From contig PYST01000019.1 of assembly GCA_003049485.1 (NCBI GenBank), positions 124,001 to 188,000 of the forward strand: a stretch of DNA of 64,000 nt, in the 5' to 3' direction. Positions 56,003 through 64,000 of this stretch are shown here, one piece after another. Position 1 is the stretch's first letter, and each line of letters starts with the position of its first letter. The stretch is from Ophioceras dolichostomum (lineage: Eukaryota; Ascomycota; Sordariomycetes; Magnaporthales; Ophioceraceae). The notes under the pieces were generated by a model. The model was not told the origin of the DNA. It worked only from the letters and a program-made list of their open reading frames with translations, and did no database searches. Both the position numbers and the translations under genes were made by a program.

Positions 56003-56664
56003 ATGCACTCCGTCTTCCTCCTCTCCCTGAACGTGCTGGCATTCACAGGCCTGGTGGCCGGCTTCCGGGTACCTCACGGTGCACCCGACGGCCTCTACCG
56101 TGCCTATATCAGCAGTTCTGGCTACGAGATTCACGAGCGCATCACACCCGACGTCATTGCCCGGGGAGGGATCCCCTTCGATGTCAAGACTAGCCTCCAT
56201 CCCGGCGACAAGCTCGCCCACGACGATGATGACATCACGGCCTATCCAGGACCCAAGCGGCATCAATACATGAAGCGGGCTCCCGGCTGGGAGCCCAGCG
56301 GATTTCAAGTCTGGTGCGGCTGCGGTATGCCCCAAGACAAGGCCGATACGGACACCGCACAGAACGCCCTCACCGGCTACCTCCCCCCTAAGCGCACCCG
56401 GCTGGAGAGGGGCTGGACTTTGTACACCACCTACGGCACCGTTGTCGCCTTCGCCTGCAACCTCGAGGCTTTCACGGCCATGATGGAGCAAAGCGACTGG
56501 CTCGCCAGCATCAACGCCGGGACAAGAGGTGCGGCTTATACATCCCTGGCTCCGCGCAGTCGATGTGGGAGGCGGCAGGTGGGACTCCGGTGTACGGCTT
56601 CATGGGACTTACCGAAGACTTCTGCAAGGACTCCATCTCCTCTTCGGTGCACAGGTGCACCTAG
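56003..56664 (+). pseudogene. small secreted Cys-rich protein, frameshifted
   Basis: ATG 56003 opens a signal peptide (about 20 residues, MHSVFLLSLNVLAFTGLVAG), followed by a propeptide-like stretch to a KR site (MKRAPGW). The mature part has FQVWCGCG, a Cys in FACN, then RCGLYIPG and FCKD with a final RCT. This order matches fungal small secreted Cys-rich proteins. The part up to about 56525 reads in one frame. The part from about 56527 to the stop at 56662-56664 reads in another frame, and the family-like motifs continue across the break. The shift is about one extra or two missing bases near 56520-56530. It may be a sequencing error or a real inactivation. A 50-nt intron with weak signals (56527-56576) would also restore frame but would remove the RCGLYIPG block. 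Confidence 0.6.
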
Positions 56665-57465
56665 TGGCCTTCCTCGCTCACGCTGGATCTTGGAATCTGC
56701 TCCGTCTTTCCGGAAGGGGATACCAGCCGATATACTGCTCCGCATACCTCCTGGATTCGTGCGTGCCAGGCAGGTAGAATCTGCGCAACGAAGGAATCTC
56801 GACTGATTTTGCACCCCGTTACTCCTAGCATCGCTATCGACAGCAAAGCACCTTTAATACTTAATATCCCTCACCATATAGTCTCCTCTCTTTTCCCCTT
56901 AGAGGTTTACGGTCGTTACCTACACCTTGAGCTTAATTTACTAGCCATCGTAAGACATATCACCTCACTATCTCGCGGTCCTCCTCCTCGGAGTCAACGG
57001 GATGTCGTGTTATGGTAACATCATTCATCCAGTGTTATACAAGATATCTCAGTTCTGCTGGCGCAGTTTTTCGCTGCCTTGCCTGGATCTCCAGGGAACT
57101 CAGGGATGATGCGTTTGGTTTGGGGTGGTACGGAATACAGCGATAAGATAACTCGGTTCGCCCCGCCATCGCCGCATGCCACTTTAGGCTCTTAGGCCTG
57201 CAGACAACACTAACACCTCATAATGACATTTCCATCTTCAGTCGAGGTTAACAAAGCCTACGTATCCATCGATGGTGATGCAAGTTTATCAAACGGGACT
57301 GGATCACACTGCTGTGTAGCTGCCTGTGGATGAATGACGACGCCATCGCTATTTTCTCTCCTCCCTCCTACTTCTTCGTCTCAGTCGTGGATGAAGACGG
57401 GCCACGTAAGAACACCAAAGACCGCCCTAAGATCGAACTCATCACATCCAAAGCAGTGAGAGCAT
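56665..57465. other. intergenic region upstream of VPS25
   Basis: About 0.8 kb with a somewhat AT-richer first half. It should contain the VPS25 promoter. No coding or RNA feature is supported. Confidence 0.55.
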
Positions 57466-58206
57466 ATGGCACCTCCCGCAACAGAGCCCTTCCCCTTCCC
57501 ACGGGAATACCACTTCCCACCCTTCTTCACCCGCCAAACAAACCTCACAACTCGCCACGCCCAACTAGTGAAGTGGTCGGCCCTGGTCCTCTCCTACTGC
57601 CGGCACCACCGCATCTTCCGCCTGCCGCTCTCATCCGCGGTCGCCGGCTACGACGCGGACATCGCCAGCACTAGCGGCGGAGAGAGGAACGCCGCGGCAG
57701 CATCAGCATCAGCATCAGCAGCAGCAGCAGGAGGCAACGACGGCGGCGGGGTAGAGGAACTGTTCCACAACCGCGAACTCAACCGGCGGCTCTCGCCGGC
57801 CGACGTGCGCGAGGTGGTCGAATTCATGCGCAAGGACGGGCGCGCCGAGTACGTCGGCGGCGGCAACAAGGAGTCCGGGGACGTCGTCTGGGTGTACTGG
57901 CGGTCGCCCGAGGAGTGGGCCGCGCTGATCGAGGCGTGGGTGGACGAGACGGCGCAGAAGGGGACGGTGCTCACGCTGTATGAGCTCACTGAGGGGGACG
58001 GGACGAGGGGGACGGGTAAGTGCTATCTCCTTCTGTCTCATCTCTTTCACATATCTCATCTTCGGGCTATATTCTGATGTTTGCCTGGCTTAGAATTTCA
58101 CGGGATGGACGCCGACCTCTTGCAAAAGGCGCTACAGGTGCTCGTCAAGAGGGGCAAGGCCCAGATCTTCGGCCAGGAGGACTCGCAGGGTGTCAAATTC
58201 TTCTGA
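57466..58206 (+). CDS. VPS25: ESCRT-II subunit Vps25
   Basis: Subunit of the ESCRT-II complex, which sorts ubiquitinated cargo into multivesicular bodies and recruits ESCRT-III. The model joins 57466-58015 and 58094-58206 (220 aa); the intron has GTAAGT and TAG, phase 1. Conserved features: the proline-rich N-terminus FPFPREYHFPPFF with HAQLVKWSALVLSYC, LFHNRELNRRLS, VVWVYWRSPEEWA, NTVLTLYEL-like GTVLTLYEL, FHGMD and the C-terminal GVKFF. Two winged-helix domains are expected. Between them sits an Ala/Ser-rich insert of about 25-30 residues encoded by a CAG/CATCAG repeat, longer than in yeast. Confidence 0.93.
57697..57731 (+). repeat. coding GCA/TCA triplet repeat in VPS25
   Basis: Runs of GCATCAGCATCAGCA and GCAGCAGCA encode an Ala/Ser tract in the loop between the two halves of Vps25. 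In-frame triplet expansion. Confidence 0.85.
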
Positions 58207-58953
58207 TGAGGAAGAGGTCGCGAACCAAGACTCCTGATCGCCGAGAATCGCCATCCCAACGGTGTGATCGGTTCTCACCAGGACGCCTCTTACCGCGTGC
58301 ATCTTCGGGTATTCATAGAGTCTTTGCCTCTGCACATTTATCACCACCACTCGATCCAAACCACGCCAGAAGAGCTCAGTCGTGCCTTGGATCTGGAACC
58401 CTCACTAATCAACGTGAGGCCGGTACATGTCTGCCGAATGAGGGTAAATAAAGCCTAGGAGTTTGGAGCAAGAGATGGATCTTTACACAGCATGTCTCGC
58501 TTCTAGGTACCTACATACCTACGTACAGCTGGAACCAGGGAAGAGAAACCAAAGAAGTCATCGTCGACGCAGCGTGTACCAGAAACCCCAACAATACAAG
58601 ATGCTACCGGGAGAAAAACGATAACAGATGCTCGAAAAAGAAAGAAACCGATCAAACGCCATGAGACCCCTCATCCCGCCCCCTCATCCCATATGACCCT
58701 CTGGAGAACATGCAGAGCCTGAACACTGTGTATGCGGATGCTAAACTCAACGGGACGAAAAAGGCAACAAAACGATTCCTCACAGATGTGTTTCCCCCTT
58801 CTCTCCAACCAGCCAACGAACTCCCCCCCCCCCAGAGCTACATTTGCGTCAGCCACCCGCTTCACATTATTTCATCCAGATCTCCAGCCAACTGCAACAC
58901 TGTCTGACCAGATTAGATCAGAACTGGATTTGACATGATCATCTCACATCATA
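58207..58953. other. intergenic region between convergent genes
   Basis: About 0.75 kb between VPS25 (+) and the RTT107-like gene (-). It contains TACCTACATACCTACGTA repeats near 58508-58525. No gene is supported. Confidence 0.6.
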
Positions 58954-61888
58954 TCACGACTTCGCCGCCGCCGTCCTCCGATACCGCTCCTCAAAAGTCA
59001 ACTTCTGATTCATCGCCACATCAAGCAGCCAATTATGGTCCACGATGCGCGGCTCCATGTGCCCCGCGAGCGCCATCTCCTCAAACCGTGGCCACAGCGC
59101 CTTCTCAGCAGCCGACGCGCCGCTGATCAGGTACACGGGGTCCGGAGGGGCCCCGCCGTCCTCCTCCGCCGTGGTGGGCCGGATCGTCGTGCCGCTCCGG
59201 GCGCGGTAGATCTTGAAGATGGCGCCGTTGGCCTCGGCGATGGCCTTGAAGGCCGCGTAGCCGTGCTCGATGTCCGCGGTGCAGTAGATGGCCACGTCCG
59301 CGAGGAGCTTGCCGCGGTTCTGGCGCGCGCGCGCCACGCTGCGCGCCAGGTCCGGGTGCGCCTTGTCCCTGAGCGGGTAGGCCGCCGGGTCGGGGAGGCG
59401 GTTGGTGTCCAGCGCGGCCTCGAGGAACTTGCAGTCGATCATGTCTGCGCCCCGCGCCATGCCGACGAGGAACTTTTGGGTGCGGATCACGCGCGGCGCG
59501 GCGAGGTAGTCGCAGGGTTGGCCCTCCTGGACAATGTGGATGCCCAGGCGTCGGAGTTTGCGCTGTACGTTGAAAAAAGAGAATGTTAGCATCTAATATG
59601 TTTTGTTTGTCCATTCGCGGTGTTTCTCAAAAGACTGGTTGGGGCTGGACAACGGCCTACCCGATCGTTCTCCTCTGTGTCGTTGGTCGTCCACCGCGAG
59701 AAGCTGGTCAAGCAAACGCGATACTCGACAGGTGGCAGACTAGGCCTCTGTCTCTTCGCTGGACGCTCTGCGACCTCCTCGGCATCGTCGTCTTCGTCAT
59801 TCCCATTTTCGCGCTGTTTCCGACCCTTGTGCTTCAACTTCTCAGCCGCCTCAGCAGCCGCAAGTTTCTGCCTCTCCATTTCGGTGGTTGCGCGCTTCCC
59901 GCCAAATGGCGCATGGCCATCCTTGGTAGTGCGCTTCTTCTCCTTCTCATACAGAGCAATGTCGGGGGCGAGGCCATGAAGCCTGTTCATCGCCTTGTCC
60001 TTGGCACCGCGGCTGCTGGGCAGCCTTTCGGAGGAAGGTGTGTCGTTCTCCTTGCCAGTGCCCACACGGCGGCTGGCCCGGATAGGTGTCGTGAAAGTAG
60101 CCTTGTTGGTGCTTGCCTTCCCTAGTGGTGGAAGGTCTACGGACTTCCTGCGCTTTCTGCCGTTCTTAACTGGTGAAGTGGGTTCTTGGTTGCTCACCCC
60201 CTCTTCGTCTCCGCTGGAACCTGGGCCCTCCTGTTCTTCCTCTACCACAACAGGTTCCGAGCTGTTCATAGTCTCCTCGCTGTTTGCTGGTGCCTCTGAT
60301 GAGTAGATGGGTCCCTGGGCGGCTTCTCGAGACTTCATTCGCCTCCTAGCGACAGCCTCTGCATCGGAATCGCCTCCAGGGTAGTAGATGCTGTGCAGGA
60401 TCTCCTCCTGCAGGTATGTCTGACCAATGACGCCAGACAGGTTCGTCCGCTTTGGGAAGAGGGTGTACTTGGGGTCATTGGTGGTGTTTAGCAGTTCGCA
60501 CTTAGCGTAACTCTCCTCAATCCACAAGTGGTTGACCATCGAGACGCCCCAGTCTAGAGCCGCCTCGCACTTCTCGCTGTTGTTGCGAGCCGTGATGAGG
60601 TGCGTGTTGTCCTGCTTCATCGTCTTGGTGTACTCAGCCCCACACGCGGTGATCAGATTCTCCAGGTACATGCGCGCTTCTCCGCCGTAGTTGGAGATGG
60701 TGATCCTGAGTCCTTTGAACCCGGGAATCCCCTTGCGCGGCAAGGGGTAGTGGAGTAGACGCTGAAGAGGCGAGGTCCACTGATCGTGGGTTATCAGGAA
60801 CAGGAGCCAGGCGAGGTTACCGACATCCTTGCCCAGCTGCGACGCCCTGACGTAATCATCACCGTCGCGGTACTGACAGACATACCAGTCGCACTCATCC
60901 ACGTTGTCTGTGAGCTTGCCGCCCCCCCTAATGATGATACCCCGAACAACGCTAAGGAAGCGCTCGCTGGCTGATAGCTGTGCCGTCGCGAGCATGATCT
61001 TCCTGTGGCTGAATACATTCAAGGCCGTGCGAGTCCGCATGTCCTCCGGCATGGTGTCTGGGACGGCGCTGCATGCGCCGACTATGTGCTGGCTCGAGGG
61101 AATATCGATGTCGTCCTTGGCGGCTTCAGTCTTCAGAATCTCAGGGTCGGGCAGCATATAAGGGCGCTCATCAATCCTCTTGCCCAGCTTGAAACATTCA
61201 TCGAACCTGAAAGCGTTCACGGGCGTCTGCGTTAGTGTTTGGCGCAGCAATATGCGGGTGCTGGGGTGATCCTCACCAATGTGGCAGCACGATCTTGCAC
61301 TTGAGGTTCTTTTCCTTGGCCACTTTGCATTTCGGGTGGTCCATAGACAGAGCGCAGATATGCGTGGTCAACCTCCCCAGGTCCTTCGACTCCGTCCCGC
61401 CCAAGGCAACCGTCGCCCCAATAATGGCGTCCCTATCGCTAGGCGGGATGTCGGCGCAGGTCACATTGACGGCGTGAAATATGTATCTCGGGTCCGGTGA
61501 GTGAGGACGCAACGGAGCTAGTCGGCGCCTTTGCAAGCTGTTCATGATCCACTCGCTGACGACGACGGGCACCATCATGACCTGCGCCTTGCTGTAGTCC
61601 TCGAAGTCGATGGTGTTGGATATGATGTGGGTGGCCTGGTGGACTGCCAGCCGCCCACTAGGCTGCGGCTCAAGGATCTCGCCGCCATACTTCTCGACGA
61701 TCGGGGCGATCTGCGTGGCAAGTGAGGCAAACGATACATTAGTTGCTGAAGGACGAGCGTTTGGATCGGCGTGAGAGCACGGGACGTCGCGTAAAGAAGA
61801 TTCTCACATCGGATATCGTCTTAGATGTCAGAGTCGAGCTGGGCACGAAGGCGATCCGGCAGTCGGAGAAGAGCAGGCCTTCCGCCAT
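58954..61888 (-). CDS. RTT107: multi-BRCT DNA damage protein Rtt107/Brc1
   Basis: A scaffold that binds gamma-H2A at stalled forks through its C-terminal BRCT pair and partners through N-terminal BRCTs. The model is complement(join(58954..59562, 59661..61206, 61277..61710, 61808..61888)), 889 aa. Introns 2 and 3 have CTAAC branches and all phases agree. BRCT-like blocks: MAEGLLFSDCRIAF with GGEILEPQPSGRLAVH (BRCT1), RYIFHAVNVTCADIP to CKIVLPHWFDECF (BRCT2), then LPDPEIL, RKIMLATAQLSASER (BRCT3) and KGLRITISNYGGEAR (BRCT4). A Lys/Glu-rich linker follows (about 61-60 kb). The last pair begins YRVCLTSFSRW and continues in exon 4 with GIHIVQEGQPCDYLAAP and the acidic PRIVDHNWLLD. The architecture fits fungal Brc1/Rtt107. 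Confidence 0.88.
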
Positions 61889-63164
61889 TTTGAAACCCGA
61901 GGCAGCAAACGCGCCTGGAGCATCAAAGTTGCAGGTGAATGAAGGATGCGAAGTGAGGCGCGTCAAATCAGGAATCCAGCAACGGACATAGGAGTTATGT
62001 TTGTCACCGGACACTTTAAGGGTGAGCAGAGGCAATTCCCATTTGGCCGCGCCGGGAATTGGGTTCTAGTGGTCCAGTGGCGAATACTAATTGGGGATGT
62101 GAAGCCAAAAAGCCAATGGATAAAATGTGGCACGCAGCCGCGGAGAGCTAGCAGAAGAGCGGACGCGATTTCTCGCGACGACAAACAATTAAGCAACGCG
62201 AAGGCCCCACGTTGATCACCTGACATGACCCACCTACTCTAGGCGGCCGAACAGGCTCACCCCGCACTGGAACAGCAGCAATACCTTAGAACTTGGGGCC
62301 CTGGACAGCGGGCAAATATGCGCAATGAACAGAAGAGCCAGCGGCTGAAACGCCCGCAGCGGCTGCTGCCAAGTCAAGTGAGACCTGTAAGACAGGCACA
62401 AGAAATCTGATCAGATCTCATCAGGAGATCGTCTGAAGCACAGGGCTTTGGTGCATACATTAGAAGTTACTCAGAGATCTGATGAGAGACAACGAGCGAA
62501 TTTCCGTGAAGTGTAGCTGGGTCTCGACCCGCGGCTGGCTGCAGACGCCATGTCGTTGAGATGCGAAAACCGCCAGCCGTATTTGCCAGCCGGTTTCTGA
62601 GAGTCTCGAACCTCAATGCGGGAAGCAGTGCGGGAAGGAGCCGACAGAGGAGGGTTGCCGGGGTCTCCTCACTTAACTGAGCCTCGGCTCCCGAAACCGT
62701 CCCACACGCCATCGCGGAGGCAGGTAGGAGGTACCCAACTACCGGCCGATCTCAACACCCATCGGATAGATGCATTCAACCGAACTGGCTCCTTCGTGAG
62801 AAACCTCTCATCGTGTCCTCGCCGAACATGAAATATAGAAATGGATTCTGCTTCTAGAATGAGGTGAAAGGGGATTCTTTGAGACTCCGGCTTCAGCTTT
62901 CGTCTGATCTTTTTTTCTCTTGCTCAAATCCCTGTCCTATTATATACAGTCACGACTTCGCTTGCCTGCATCGTTCAACCGTGCTCAAACAACAAGCTAC
63001 GTGGTATGTAAACTAGAGACTTTTTTTTTTTTTTTACCGATAGCCTCGAGTTGAAACTAATTCTCACAGTCTGACCTCACTGCACGGATATTTCGTGTGA
63101 GGTGAATACTAGAAATATCAAAAAGGGGGAGGAGGGAGTGTTAGCCTCTCCTGGGCTTGGCATC
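61889..63164. promoter_or_regulatory. divergent promoter region between RTT107 and hydrolase
   Basis: About 1.3 kb between two divergently transcribed genes. A TATATA stretch at 62941-62946 lies about 220 bp before the hydrolase ATG, and a poly-T run (about 63021-63036) lies in its leader. No coding feature is supported. Confidence 0.5.
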
Positions 63165-64000
63165 ATGGCTTCCGTCTTCGACATCAAGGAGCACATTATC
63201 GAGGCCCAACACATCCGGCAGTATCCACGCGCGACGGCACACTCTCAGGAGGAGGTCCTCTATCTGCACGTCAAGCAGTACATCCCCAAGAGCAATCCCA
63301 ATCCTCAGCCTGGAGATGTTACCATCATTGCGTCCCCAGCTAACGGATTCCCCAAGGTGGGTTGTCTGCCATGTACTTGTCCATACTGATTATATGCGCC
63401 TCTTTGGTCCCCATCTTTCGACTTGCCTTGTTTTTGCTGACGCAGAGCTACCTATTCTATGCTACAACAGGAGCTTTATGAACCTATGTGGGAAGATCTC
63501 CTGGCAATTTCCAGCGAGCATGGCTTCAGGATCCGGGCAATCTGGATAGCGGACGTAGCGTGGCAGGGAAAGAGCGGAGTCATCAACGAGAGAAACCTCG
63601 GAAACGACCGTGAGTTGCCCTCACATGCATGCGCCCATGCCTAATTCTCGTCAAGCACTGTGGATGAGATCTTCGCTAACACCATCCATACCCATCTGTC
63701 TCTCTCCCTCTCTCATCAGCCTCATGGATCGACGCCTCTCGGGATATCCTCCACATGACGAACCACTTCCGTGCATCCATGCCGCGCCCCATCGTCGGGG
63801 TCGGCCACTCCTTCGGCGGCGCCATCATGGTCAACGTGGCGCTGATGCACCCGCGCCTCCTGGAGACCCTGGTCCTCTTCGACCCCGTGATCGGCCACTT
63901 CCGCGCCATCAAGCCCGACACCGGCAACCGGCCCATGGCGCTGTCCGCCTTCCGCCGCGACCTCTGGCCCTCCCGCGCCGCCGCCGCCACGTCCTTCAAG
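63165..64000 (+). CDS. alpha/beta hydrolase, peroxisomal Lpx1/AKT2-like (3' truncated by window)
   Basis: The model joins 63165-63356, 63471-63609 and 63720 to the window end. Start ATG 63165 follows CATC; an upstream in-frame GTG is ignored. The N-terminal block FDIKEHIIEAQHIRQYPRA, then VKQYIP, GDVTIIASPANGFPKELYEP and IRAIWIADVAWQGKSG, are characteristic of the fungal family that includes peroxisomal lipase Lpx1 and the AKT2-type hydrolases of secondary-metabolite clusters. The nucleophile elbow is GHSFGG (about residues 176-181). The acid and His of the triad lie beyond 64000, as would any peroxisomal targeting signal. Substrate unknown. Confidence 0.85.

Noticed and set aside
56527..56576. 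50-nt intron to explain the frame change in the secreted protein
   Set aside because: Restores frame but has a weak GTGCGG donor, no branch site, and would delete the family-like RCGLYIPG block; a base-level frameshift is preferred.
1..64000. CRISPR arrays, rRNA, intact transposons or RIP-degraded repeats
   Set aside because: No spaced direct repeats, no rRNA-like sequence, no terminal repeats with transposase, and no extended AT-rich tracts were seen.

Overview
This window is nuclear DNA from a filamentous ascomycete, most likely a Sordariomycete. The genes are intron-poor, with short GT..AG introns (about 50-210 bp) whose branch sites are usually CTNAC or close to it. Codons are GC-rich and upstream leaders are rich in pyrimidines. 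The gene set is fungal: a fused DGTS synthase, NGG1/Ada3, a fungal BCS1-like ATPase, an RTT107/Brc1-type BRCT protein, a CorA-like fungal membrane protein and kinase/TPR proteins. The genus cannot be named from sequence alone. A run of N inside a poly-G tract near 46.9 kb shows that this is a draft assembly. No rRNA, convincing tRNA, CRISPR array or intact transposon was seen.

Layout: (1) 1-22 kb, mostly conserved housekeeping genes: a PA-TM-RING-like ubiquitin ligase (+), the SAGA subunit Ada3/NGG1 (-), betaine-lipid synthase BTA1 (+), a BCS1-like AAA ATPase (+) and HMG-CoA synthase (+). (2) 23-38 kb, an accessory-looking island: a kinase plus pseudokinase protein (-), a CorA-like two-TM protein (+), and two paralogous kinase-linker-TPR genes arranged tail to tail (+ then -). 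(3) 38-49 kb, sparse: one low-complexity His/Gly/Pro-rich ORF (-), then about 7.6 kb with no supportable gene. (4) 49-64 kb: a large single-pass membrane protein resembling the DUF7820 family (+), a CCDC174-like protein (-), a small secreted Cys-rich protein with an apparent frameshift (+), ESCRT-II VPS25 (+), RTT107/Brc1 (-), and the 5' part of a peroxisomal-lipase-like alpha/beta hydrolase (+), cut by the window end.

I built the exon structures by hand from splice signals and frame. In every complete multi-exon model the summed exon length is a multiple of three. The main point of interest is the 23-38 kb island. It holds three kinase-domain proteins with altered catalytic motifs, two of them fused to TPR arrays through a shared Cys-containing linker, next to a membrane protein. 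The architecture recalls fungal self/non-self or stress-signalling repertoires, but that role is inferred. A second point is a 56-bp tandem duplication upstream of BTA1 that carries Pho4/NUC-1-like motifs.
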